Positions 7,215-12,978 of a stretch of 12,978 nt of DNA are shown here, piece after piece. A program made the translations under genes and the position numbers. The notes beneath the pieces were generated by a model. The model searched no databases. It saw only the letters and a program-made list of their open reading frames with translations, and was not told where the DNA came from. This DNA is from an uncultured Oscillospiraceae bacterium. GTDB lineage: Bacteria > Bacillota > Clostridia > Oscillospirales > Oscillospiraceae. Numbering within the stretch: position 1 is the first letter of the stretch; each line of letters opens with the position of its first letter. Location of the stretch: NCBI GenBank assembly GCA_934565425.1, contig CAKTHW010000038.1, positions 1 to 12,978 of the forward strand. The letters are read 5' to 3'.

Positions 7215-8429
7215 ATGGCATTGATCGTACAAAAATTTGGCGGTTCTTCCGTCGCCGACGTCGATCGTGTCCGCCATGTGGCCGGTATCATCACCGATAC
7301 CTACAAGGCGGGCAACGATGTGGTCGTCGTCCTCTCCGCCCAGGGGAAAACCACCGACAAGCTGCTGGCTATGGCGGAGCAATACAATCCCAAGGCATCC
7401 AAGCGGGAGCTGGATCAGCTGCTGTCCACCGGTGAACAGCAGAGTGTGGCGCTGTGCGCCATGATGATCCAGAGCATGGGGTTCCCCGTGGTCTCCCTGA
7501 ACGCCTGGCAGGTGGGGTTCAAGACCAACTCCACCTACGGCAACGCCCGCATCAAGAAGATCGAGACCGACCGCATCCAGAACGAGCTGGATCAGCATCG
7601 CATCGTCATCTTCACCGGCTTCCAGGGCATCAACAAGTGGGAGGACGTGACCACCCTGGGTCGCGGCGGCAGCGACACCTCCGCTGTGGCGCTGGCTGCG
7701 GCGCTGCGGGCTGACAAGTGCCAGATCTACACCGACGTGGACGGCGTTTACACCGCTGACCCCAACAAGGTGCCGACGGCCAAGAAGATCGATCAAATCA
7801 CTTATGACGAAATGCTGGAGCTGGCTACGCTGGGTGCCAAGGTGCTCCACAACCGCAGCGTGGAAATGGCGAAGCGGTATCATGTGAATCTGGAAGTGCT
7901 GTCCAGCTTCACCGGTCATCCCGGCACCATCGTGAAGGAGGTTGTGAAAAATATGGAAAAATCTCACGTGAGCGGCGTCGCCAAGGACAAGGACGTAGCA
8001 AGACTGGCTCTGGTCGGCCTCCAGGATCGCCCTGGTGTGGCGTTCAAGATCTTCTCCCTGCTGGCCAACGAAAAGATCAACGTGGACATCATTTTGCAGT
8101 CCATCGGCCGTGACGAGAGCAAGGACATTAGCTTCACCGTCGTCCGCAAGGACGTGGAGGCAGCCCAGCAGCTGCTGCTGGAGCACCAGGACGCCCTGGG
8201 CTTCGACTCCATCGAGGTCAACGACCGCATCGCCAAAGTCTCCATCGTGGGCGCCGGCATGATCAACAACCCCGGCGTGGCAGCTTCCATGTTCGAGGCG
8301 CTGTATGATGCGGGCATCAACATCAGCATGATCTCTACCAGTGAAATTAAGGTTTCTGTGCTGGTGGATGAGACTGACGCTGACCGTGCGGTTCAGGTCA
8401 TCCATGACAAGTTCTTTGCACTGAGCTAA
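7215..8429 (+). CDS. lysC: Aspartokinase (class II, monofunctional, with tandem ACT domains)
   Basis: A 404-residue enzyme that phosphorylates aspartate, the first step toward lysine, threonine and methionine. The ATG at 7215 gives the family's usual MALIVQKFGGSSVAD start, with GGGGGG about 11 bp upstream; an in-frame TTG at 7185 would add 10 unrelated residues. The kinase domain shows KFGGSS (7-12), LSTGEQQSV, GRGGSDTSAVALAAAL and YTDVDGVYTADPN. Two ACT domains follow: LVGLQDRPGVAFKIFSLLANEKINVDII and VSIVGAGMINNPGVAASMFEALYDAGINISMISTSE. These usually bind Lys and/or Thr for feedback inhibition. The symbol lysC is generic; which of the paralogues (dapG, lysC, yclM) it represents is not determined. 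The 86-bp gap after hom contains a GAGCGT/ACGCTC hairpin but no terminator or clear promoter. Confidence 0.95.
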   Translation: MALIVQKFGGSSVADVDRVRHVAGIITDTYKAGNDVVVVLSAQGKTTDKLLAMAEQYNPKASKRELDQLLSTGEQQSVALCAMMIQSMGFPVVSLNAWQVGFKTNSTYGNARIKKIETDRIQNELDQHRIVIFTGFQGINKWEDVTTLGRGGSDTSAVALAAALRADKCQIYTDVDGVYTADPNKVPTAKKIDQITYDEMLELATLGAKVLHNRSVEMAKRYHVNLEVLSSFTGHPGTIVKEVVKNMEKSHVSGVAKDKDVARLALVGLQDRPGVAFKIFSLLANEKINVDIILQSIGRDESKDISFTVVRKDVEAAQQLLLEHQDALGFDSIEVNDRIAKVSIVGAGMINNPGVAASMFEALYDAGINISMISTSEIKVSVLVDETDADRAVQVIHDKFFALS

Positions 8430-8430
8430 A

Positions 8431-8707
8431 TTTTCGACAAAATGCAAGCATTTTGTCGAGGTTGCAGCCGGGTGCATGCACTCGCTGCGCCGGTAGGTTC
8501 CCCCCACCTGTAACAGGTGGGGCCTACGCTACAAATGTGCCCCCGGCACATTTGCTTAACGCTGCGGCACTTACCCGTCTGAGCAGTATTTTTTCCGACG
8601 TACATGGCCCAGGCCACCCTCTCTTGCCCTTCGGGCAATTCACCTTGCGCCGCCGGAAAAAATAAATCAGAATTTATTCCGGCATCCTGCCGGAACTCTG
8701 CGAGGCT
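8431..8707. repeat. Long copy (A) of a modular multi-hairpin repeat
   Basis: A non-coding stretch that begins 2 bp after the aspartokinase stop and fills most of the gap to the next terminator. The hairpins in order are: TCGACAAAATGC/GCATTTTGTCGA (8434-8459); GCAGC/GCTGC enclosing GTGCATGCAC; CCCCACCTG/CAGGTGGGG inside GTAGG/CCTAC; CAAATGTGCC/GGCACATTTG; an 11-bp stem TATTTTTTCCG (8587-8597)/CGGAAAAAATA (8654-8664) with TTGCCC/GGGCAA inside its loop; and TTCCGGCA/TGCCGGAA (8677-8695) followed by ACTCTGCGAGGCT. The left end, the internal CCGACGTACA motif and the right end recur at 12221-12367. There are no target-site duplications or ORFs of note. The family is unknown to me. Confidence 0.85.
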
Positions 8708-8730
8708 GGACGCTTGCGCTTAATAGAGGA

Positions 8731-8771
8731 ACAAGGCACGCAGCTGTGTTGCTGCGTGCCTTGTTGTTTTT
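8731..8771 (+). terminator. Intrinsic terminator of the ACT-hom-aspartokinase unit
   Basis: A perfect 13-bp stem has arms ACAAGGCACGCAG (8731-8743) and CTGCGTGCCTTGT (8752-8764) with an 8-nt loop, followed by TGTTTTT. The T-tract overlaps the stop codon of the convergent PAP2 gene. The minus-strand side lacks a good T-run, so it is mainly a plus-strand terminator. Confidence 0.9.
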
Positions 8772-9342
8772 ATGCGTGTTTCTTCCGTGCGATGCGCTCC
8801 ACCAGGCAATCGTAGGGGTCGCTGGCCAGGTACCACACGATGGCGCTGCCCAGGAGGCCGATGCAGGCGCCGACCAGGACGTCGGAGGGGTAATGGACGC
8901 CTACGTAGGGGCGGGAGAAGGCCATGGCTACGGCCAGGAACCAGAACCCCCCTTTCATCCACCGGGGTTCCTCCCCCCTGCTGTAGGTACTGGCAGCGGC
9001 GAAGGAGGAGCAGGCGTGGCCGGAGGGGAAGGACCAACTGGTGGGTTTGGATTCGATGACCTGGAGCTGTGGTAAGTCCATAAAGGGTCTGGGACGCTGG
9101 ACCAGCTCTTTTAAGAGGATGTCATTGAAGAGGTAGCACATCAGCATGGTGAGCAGGGAGATCCACCCCACCTTTCGGGTCTTGCGGAAGAAGAGCATGA
9201 CGATGGAGAGGATGATCCACAGGGTGCCGGCGTAGCCGATGGTGGTCAAGGGCACCAGGAACTTGCTCAGGAGCGGGTTCCGAACCACGTCCTGGAACCA
9301 GAGCATGATGCTCTGGTCGATGTGATAGATGAAATCCAGCAA
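8770..9342 (-). CDS. PAP2-family membrane phosphatase
   Basis: An integral membrane phosphatase of about 190 residues in the phosphatidic acid phosphatase type 2 superfamily, whose members dephosphorylate lipid phosphates such as undecaprenyl pyrophosphate or phosphatidic acid. All three motifs are present: KELVQRPRP (KX6RP), PSGH and SRPYVGVHYPSD (SRX5HX3D). Several hydrophobic segments fit the usual multi-pass fold. I prefer TTG at 9342, because GGGAGG lies 7 bp before it. The longer frame from ATG at 9357 would put that site inside the coding region and its own GGGAG would be only 3 bp away. It is convergent with the aspartokinase unit and divergent from the glycosyltransferase gene. The substrate cannot be determined from sequence; bacitracin-resistance-type undecaprenyl pyrophosphatase activity is one possibility. 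Confidence 0.92.
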   Translation of the reverse strand: MLDFIYHIDQSIMLWFQDVVRNPLLSKFLVPLTTIGYAGTLWIILSIVMLFFRKTRKVGWISLLTMLMCYLFNDILLKELVQRPRPFMDLPQLQVIESKPTSWSFPSGHACSSFAAASTYSRGEEPRWMKGGFWFLAVAMAFSRPYVGVHYPSDVLVGACIGLLGSAIVWYLASDPYDCLVERIARKKHA

Positions 9343-9498
9343 GGAAAAACCTCCCATCTTCTCCCGTCCGCCTGTCAGAGTTTTCCGGTTTTTCCACCGT
9401 CTGCGTCAGGCTGCGGGTCTGCTGTCTAGTGTTACATATTGTGGGCGGCAGCGCAAGGGGGATTTTATTATTTTTTTGTGAATTTTGTCGGCCATTTC

Positions 9499-9527
9499 TT
9501 GAAAAGTGTTTCAAATAGGAATAAAAT
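9499..9527 (+). promoter_or_regulatory. Sigma-A-type promoter of the glycosyltransferase gene
   Basis: TTGAAA (9499-9504) and TAAAAT (9522-9527) are 17 bp apart, 38 bp upstream of the ATG at 9565. The rest of the divergent 9343-9564 gap is AT-rich near 9465-9490. I found no convincing promoter for the PAP2 gene in it. Confidence 0.72.
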
Positions 9528-9564
9528 ATGACAGGATTCACACTTATGATGGGAGGTTTTGCAA

Positions 9565-10665
9565 ATGGCTCAAATGATCTGTATCTCGTATCTGCCCTGG
9601 CAGAACACTCCCTTCCGCACCCAGCGGCTGGTGACCCATCTGCCGGATATGGAGACCTTATTTTTCCAGCCCGCCATCGGGCAGCCCGCCTCCTCCGAAG
9701 GCATCCACGTGCTGCCCAACCTGACCGTCTACACCCTCCCCGCCTCCCTGTTCAGCCAGGATCTCCGTCCCCGCACCATCCGTCGGGGCATCGAGCTCAT
9801 CAACCAGCAGATGGAGAACAACGGGTTCGAGGAGCCGCTGCTGTGGGCGTGTACGCCGGTGGCGGCGCTGATGCTGGATGACATCCCTCATCACGGGCTC
9901 ATCTACGACTGCGACCGGTTCTGGCATCACCTGCCGGTGACGCTGGAGAGCAATCTGGCCTATCAGGCAGACCTCATCTTGACCGCCTCGCAGGGGTTGG
10001 AGGAGCGTCTGTCCCTGTGCAACGACAACATCGCCCAGATCCCCTGGGGCACCGATGTAGGGCTCTACTCCACCATGGAGCAGGAGCGCCTGCCCATCCC
10101 GCCGGACTTTGAGGCCATCTGCACCCGTGGGCCGGTGTTCGGGTATCTGGGTGCGGTGGATCATCGGCTGAATCTGAATCCGGTGCTCTCCGCAGCGGCG
10201 GCGCATCCGGACTGGCAATTCGTCTTTTTGGGCAAGTACAGCCCCAAGAACCCCTATCTGGAGGACGCGGAGCTGTTGGAGAACGTCCACTTTTTGGGCA
10301 GCCGTCCCCAGGCACTGCTGCCGGACTATGTATATCAGTTCGACGTGTGCTTCGACCTGGTCCACTCCACCGACCCGGAGGACGACATCATCCCCTCCCG
10401 CATCTACACCTATCTGCTCACCGGCAAGCCCATCGTGGCACTGCACCTGCGTCTGGCCAACCCCATTTTCCCCGACGTCATCCACAACGCAGACTCTACG
10501 GCGGAATTCATGGCCAAGTGCGAGAAGGCGCTGCTGGAACACAACCACTGGGCACAGCAGCGGCGCAAGCGCTACGGCGCGGCGGCGGACTGGGTGGGGC
10601 GGTACGAGAAGACCAACCAGCTCATGGACCTGAACGGCTTCCTGGCGGAACGTATAGGGGATTGA
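9565..10665 (+). CDS. GT-B fold glycosyltransferase (family 1/4-like, TuaH-like)
   Basis: A 366-residue protein that probably transfers a sugar from a nucleotide-sugar donor during cell-surface polysaccharide synthesis. ATG 9565 is chosen because GGGAGG is 8 bp upstream; the in-frame TTG at 9559 is too close. The N-terminal acceptor half contains LIYDCDRFW (112-120), ADLILTASQGLEERL (135-149) and IPWGTD (159-164). This 'dead/alive body' pattern recalls teichuronic acid TuaH-like enzymes. The donor half starts with GYLGAVDHR (193-201), then FVFLGK and VHFLGSRP, and ends in a helix SRIYTYLLTGKPIV (278-291). In this family that helix normally carries a Glu (as in LYEYLAAGKP), but here the position is Thr. 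There is no signal peptide or membrane span. It stands alone, divergent from the PAP2 gene. Substrates are unknown. Confidence 0.85.
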   Translation: MAQMICISYLPWQNTPFRTQRLVTHLPDMETLFFQPAIGQPASSEGIHVLPNLTVYTLPASLFSQDLRPRTIRRGIELINQQMENNGFEEPLLWACTPVAALMLDDIPHHGLIYDCDRFWHHLPVTLESNLAYQADLILTASQGLEERLSLCNDNIAQIPWGTDVGLYSTMEQERLPIPPDFEAICTRGPVFGYLGAVDHRLNLNPVLSAAAAHPDWQFVFLGKYSPKNPYLEDAELLENVHFLGSRPQALLPDYVYQFDVCFDLVHSTDPEDDIIPSRIYTYLLTGKPIVALHLRLANPIFPDVIHNADSTAEFMAKCEKALLEHNHWAQQRRKRYGAAADWVGRYEKTNQLMDLNGFLAERIGD

Positions 10666-10691
10666 GACAAGGTTTTTCGCAGGGGGTCTCT

Positions 10692-10718
10692 GGAAATTGT
10701 ACAGGCGTACAAACTTCC
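10692..10718. repeat. 27-bp interrupted inverted repeat between the glycosyltransferase gene and the pur promoter
   Basis: TTGTAC and GTACAA face each other across AGGC, with outer GGAA and TTCC arms. It has no T-run, so it is not a typical terminator. It lies about 20 bp upstream of the -35 of the pur promoter and could be an operator. I see no clear match to the PurR box. Confidence 0.35.
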
Positions 10719-10738
10719 TTTCGAACCGGTAAATTCCC

Positions 10739-10767
10739 TTGAAAAAACCGCCGTTTTCCGTTACTAT
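10739..10767 (+). promoter_or_regulatory. Sigma-A-type promoter of the purine operon leader
   Basis: TTGAAA (10739-10744) and TACTAT (10762-10767) are 17 bp apart. Transcription would start near 10774, just before the foldable leader. No other promoter is visible between the leader terminator and purE. Confidence 0.7.
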
Positions 10768-10797
10768 TAGAGTATAAAACGGAGGGGAGGGATACCA

Positions 10798-10878
10798 TTG
10801 AATCGTTTCAAGCAGCCAATTTTCGCTGGTTCCAACTGGATGGTCTACGCTCCCATTCTGAATACGATACCGTTCTGA
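10798..10878 (+). CDS. Possible 26-residue leader peptide upstream of purE
   Basis: A TTG-initiated frame of 26 codons with a nearly ideal GGGAGG 7 bp upstream, ending in TGA 4 bp before the terminator stem. The peptide starts MNRFKQPIFAG, includes NWMVYAPIL and is moderately hydrophobic. It has no run of one amino acid of the kind that marks classical amino-acid attenuators. I do not recognise it. The frame may be a true leader peptide or small protein, or the purine-rich stretch may be one strand of an RNA helix with the ORF a coincidence. Confidence 0.4.
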   Translation: MNRFKQPIFAGSNWMVYAPILNTIPF

Positions 10879-10882
10879 CGTG

Positions 10883-10916
10883 AACAGGCAGATTGCGCCA
10901 ATCTGCCTGTTTTTTG
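10883..10916 (+). terminator. Intrinsic terminator inside the purE leader
   Basis: A perfect 13-bp stem AACAGGCAGATTG (10883-10895)/CAATCTGCCTGTT (10899-10911) has a CGC loop and is followed by a T-run (10910-10915). It lies 29 bp before purE. Because no promoter follows it, it probably controls readthrough into purE. Confidence 0.9.
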
Positions 10917-10944
10917 TTTCTGACCTAGACTGGAGGTTTTTGCA

Positions 10945-11442
10945 ATGACGAAAAAAGTGGCGATCATCATGGGTTCCGACAGCGACCTGAGCGTGATGAT
11001 GGAGGCGGCGGACAAGCTCAAGCAGTTCGACATCCCCTATGAGGTACACATCATCTCCGCCCACCGCACCCCCGCCGCAGCGGAGCAGTTCGCTTCCGCC
11101 GCCATCGACAACGGCTTCGGCGTCATCATCGCCGGCGCCGGCAAGGCAGCCCACCTGGGCGGCGTCCTGGCCGCTTACACCACCCTGCCGGTCATCGGCG
11201 TGCCCATCAAGACGTCTATGATGGGTGGTCTGGACAGCCTGCTGTCCATGGTGCAGATGCCCAGCGGCGTGCCCGTGGCCACTGTGGCCGTCAACGGCGC
11301 TGCCAACGCTGCCATCCTGGCCGCGCAGATGCTGGCCATCAGCGACGAGGAAGTCCACGCCAAGCTGGTCACCTACAAGGACGATATGCGGGAGACCGTC
11401 ATGGAAAAGGACGCCAAGCTCCAGCGGGAGCTGGGGGAATGA
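10945..11442 (+). CDS. purE: N5-carboxyaminoimidazole ribonucleotide mutase
   Basis: A 165-residue cytoplasmic enzyme of de novo purine synthesis that interconverts N5-CAIR and CAIR. The start ATG has GGAGG about 8 bp upstream. Motifs are MGSDSDLSVM (near 9-18), the SAHRTP loop with its catalytic-region His, and GAGKAAHLGG, followed by PVIGVPI and SMVQMPSGVPVATVAV. The length and the AHRTP and GAG..AHL features fit class I PurE, which normally works with PurK. No purK is seen in this window. It is the first enzyme gene after the leader, with purC 61 bp downstream. Confidence 0.96.
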   Translation: MTKKVAIIMGSDSDLSVMMEAADKLKQFDIPYEVHIISAHRTPAAAEQFASAAIDNGFGVIIAGAGKAAHLGGVLAAYTTLPVIGVPIKTSMMGGLDSLLSMVQMPSGVPVATVAVNGAANAAILAAQMLAISDEEVHAKLVTYKDDMRETVMEKDAKLQRELGE

Positions 11443-11503
11443 CCCCCTCCCCGATTGGATACCAACGACAACTTGAACTCACAGAAAGAGAGGAATATTG
11501 AAG

Positions 11504-12217
11504 ATGAAAAAGCTGGAACAGATCTATGAAGGCAAGGCCAAGAAGGTATTCGCAACCGACGATCCTGATGTGGTCATCGTGGACTACAAGGACGACGCCA
11601 CCGCATTCAATGGCATCAAGAAGGGCAGCATCGCCGGCAAGGGTGTCATCAACAACCGCATGAGCAACCACATGATGCGCAAGCTGGAAGCCGAAGGCAT
11701 CCCCACCCATCTCATCGAAGAGCTGTCTGAGCGGGAAACTGCCGTGAAGAAGGTCTCCATCGTGCCCCTGGAAGTCATCGTCCGCAACATCTCCGCCGGC
11801 TCCTTCGCCAAGCGCTTTGGCGTGGAAGAGGGCATCGTCTTCGATGATCCCACCATCGAGTTCTCCTACAAGAACGACGACCTGGGTGACCCCCTGATGA
11901 ACGCTTACCACGCTGTGGCCCTGAAGGTGGCTACCTGGGAGGAAATTGACCTCATCAAGAACTACGCCTTCCGCATCAACACCCTGCTCAAGGGCTTCCT
12001 GAAGAGCGTGGGCATCGACCTGGTGGACTTCAAGCTGGAGTTCGGCAAGACCTCTGACGGCAAGATCGTGCTGGCCGACGAGATCAGCCCGGACACCTGC
12101 CGTCTGTGGGACGAAGTGACCCATGAAAAGCTGGACAAGGACCGTTTCCGCCGGGATATGGGCGGTGTGGAAGACGCTTACCAGGAAGTCATGCGCCGTC
12201 TGATGGGCGACAAGTAA
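11504..12217 (+). CDS. purC: Phosphoribosylaminoimidazole-succinocarboxamide (SAICAR) synthase
   Basis: A 237-residue enzyme that ligates aspartate to CAIR using ATP, the step after PurE. Recognised by [14 protein letters not shown] at the N-terminus, then [35 protein letters not shown] and [14 protein letters not shown]. The ATG at 11504 is preferred to the in-frame TTG at 11498. The first gives the family's usual start and places AGAGAGGA about 9 bp away, whereas the TTG is only 3-4 bp from it. It is cotranscribed with purE. The stop codon is followed within 6 bp by the short copy of the hairpin repeat. Confidence 0.96.
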   Translation: MKKLEQIYEGKAKKVFATDDPDVVIVDYKDDATAFNGIKKGSIAGKGVINNRMSNHMMRKLEAEGIPTHLIEELSERETAVKKVSIVPLEVIVRNISAGSFAKRFGVEEGIVFDDPTIEFSYKNDDLGDPLMNAYHAVALKVATWEEIDLIKNYAFRINTLLKGFLKSVGIDLVDFKLEFGKTSDGKIVLADEISPDTCRLWDEVTHEKLDKDRFRRDMGGVEDAYQEVMRRLMGDK

Positions 12218-12220
12218 TTC

Positions 12221-12367
12221 ATTTCCACAAAATGCAAGCATTTTGTGGAGGTTGCAGCCTGCCGCCCTGCGTCAGGCTGAGCGGAAACCGTTCCGACGTA
12301 CACGCCGCCGGAACGGCTGCACTCCACTTTATTCCGCCCCCTTGCGAGGACGGAACTCTGCGAGGCT
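12221..12367. repeat. Short copy (B) of the multi-hairpin repeat, inside the purine operon
   Basis: About 147 bp between purC and purM. The hairpins in order are: TCCACAAAATGC/GCATTTTGTGGA (12224-12249); CAGCCTG/CAGGCTG; CCGTTCCG (12288-12295)/CGGAACGG (12309-12316) with loop ACGTACACGCCGC; and TTCCG/CGGAA with CCT/AGG inside. The copy ends in ACTCTGCGAGGCT, identical to copy A at 8695-8707. It lacks the two central hairpins of copy A. It occupies most of the 187-bp intergenic gap. It has no ORF and no strong terminator T-run, apart from TTTTT directly after the right end. Confidence 0.85.
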
Positions 12368-12404
12368 TTTTGTATTGATTGAGAATTTTGAGGAGGGTAT
12401 TCCT

Positions 12405-12978
12405 TTGCATAAGAACAGTAAATCCGATTCCTACGCCGCCGCTGGCGTAGACGTGACTGCCGGTTATCAGGTGGTCGATAAGATCAAGCCCCTGGTCAAA
12501 TCCACCTACATCGACGGCGTCCTGGGCGGCATCGGTGACTTCGGCGGCCAGTTCGCCCCCAATCTCACCGGCATGACCTGTCCCATCCTGGTCTCCGGCA
12601 CCGACGGCGTGGGCACCAAGCTCAAGATCGCCTTCCTGCTGGACAAGCATGACACGGTGGGCATCGACTGCGTGGCCATGTGCGTCAACGACATCATCTG
12701 CTGCGGCGCGAAGCCCCAGTTCTTCCTGGACTACATCGCCTGCGGCAAGAACATCCCCAGCCGCATCGAACAGATCGTCACCGGCATCGCTGATGGCTGC
12801 CGTCAGTCCAAGTGCGCCCTCATCGGCGGCGAGACCGCTGAAATGCCCGGCTTCTACCCGGAGGACGAATACGACCTGGCCGGGTTCACCGTGGGCATCG
12901 TGGATGAGCCCAAGAAGATTGACGGCTCCAAGCTGGCCGCTGGCGATGTGCTGGTAGGTCTGGCTTCCTCCGGTGTCC
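12405..12978 (+). CDS. purM: Phosphoribosylformylglycinamidine cyclo-ligase (AIR synthetase), 3' end cut by window edge
   Basis: An open frame of 191 codons from TTG at 12405 to the window end. AGGAGGG (12391-12397) lies 7 bp upstream, which supports the TTG. The protein makes aminoimidazole ribonucleotide from FGAM with ATP. Visible family features are [19 protein letters not shown] near the N-terminus, [23 protein letters not shown] (ATP/phosphate binding), [27 protein letters not shown] and [11 protein letters not shown]. In many clostridial operons purF lies between purC and purM; here the hairpin repeat occupies that place. Confidence 0.95.
   Translation, partial: MHKNSKSDSYAAAGVDVTAGYQVVDKIKPLVKSTYIDGVLGGIGDFGGQFAPNLTGMTCPILVSGTDGVGTKLKIAFLLDKHDTVGIDCVAMCVNDIICCGAKPQFFLDYIACGKNIPSRIEQIVTGIADGCRQSKCALIGGETAEMPGFYPEDEYDLAGFTVGIVDEPKKIDGSKLAAGDVLVGLASSGV

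Larger units (their letters stand above)
10778..10916 (+). promoter_or_regulatory. Structured purE leader, candidate attenuator or riboswitch
   Basis: The leader can fold with nested helices: AACGG (10778-10782) with CCGTT (10870-10874), GGGAG (10785-10789) with CTCCC (10850-10854), and ACCA (10794-10797) with TGGT (10841-10844). These enclose two hairpins, TTGAA/TTCAA (10798-10811) and CAGC/GCTG (10813-10828). A strong terminator follows, and then purE with no new promoter. This is the layout of transcription-attenuation leaders. It does not show the conserved cores I know for guanine, PRPP/ykkC, ZTP or THF riboswitches. The fold overlaps the small ORF below, so either RNA structure or translation could be the control element. 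Confidence 0.5.

Noticed and set aside
7074..8507. 477-codon minus-strand frame antisense to the aspartokinase gene
   Set aside because: A shadow frame of a clear aspartokinase; composition is typical of antisense translation.
8453..8665. 70-codon frames on both strands inside repeat copy A
   Set aside because: The sequence is dominated by perfect hairpins shared with copy B, which does not keep the frames.
8431..8707. CRISPR array or insertion sequence
   Set aside because: There are no regularly spaced direct repeats, no transposase frame and no terminal inverted repeats spanning the element; the palindromes are local hairpins.
10722..10735. Possible PurR box (TTTCGAACCGG) upstream of the pur promoter
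   Set aside because: Only a weak match to the Bacillus PurR box and no second box at the expected spacing.
9658..11358. 566-codon minus-strand frame spanning the glycosyltransferase gene and purE
   Set aside because: It crosses a promoter, leader and terminator of the plus strand and lies antisense to two recognised genes.

Overview
The window looks like a chromosomal segment from a high-GC Clostridia relative, most likely a gut Oscillospiraceae/Ruminococcaceae-type Firmicute. The reasons are strong GGAGG-type ribosome binding sites, sigma-A promoters with 17-bp spacers, intrinsic terminators, several probable TTG starts, a clostridial-style class A penicillin-binding protein with an acidic tail, and a BofC-like protein. 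GC-rich codon use creates long antisense shadow frames (up to 870 codons), which I do not regard as genes. I see no phage, transposase, CRISPR array, tRNA or rRNA.

Left part (1-2560, minus strand). A membrane-anchored PpiC/SurA-like foldase runs off the left edge. Upstream of it is a probable 6S RNA gene ending in a strong terminator, then a small acidic DUF1292 protein with its own promoter, then a small membrane-anchored BofC C-terminal-like protein.

Middle part (2679-8771, plus strand). A monocistronic class A PBP ends at a clear terminator. A promoter then drives a three-gene aspartate-family set: an ACT-domain UPF0735 protein, homoserine dehydrogenase (hom) and class II aspartokinase (lysC-type). 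The set ends in a roughly 275-bp multi-hairpin repeat and a strong terminator. Aspartokinase and homoserine dehydrogenase catalyse the first and third steps from aspartate toward homoserine. The ACT protein is probably their regulator.

Right part (8770-12978). A PAP2 phosphatase (minus) diverges from a GT-B glycosyltransferase (plus); both would fit envelope or polysaccharide metabolism. Next comes a purine biosynthesis operon: promoter, structured leader with a 26-codon ORF, terminator, purE, purC, a second and shorter copy of the multi-hairpin repeat, and purM, which runs off the right edge.

The two most interesting signals are non-coding. (1) Two copies of a modular hairpin repeat lie just after the stop codons of the aspartokinase gene and purC. 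They share their ends and an internal motif, and their stems show compensatory changes, so this may be an undescribed structured element. (2) The purE leader combines a promoter, a foldable domain that overlaps a small ORF with an excellent ribosome binding site, and a 13-bp terminator that RNA polymerase apparently must read through to reach purE. This is an attenuator or riboswitch arrangement that I could not match to a known class.
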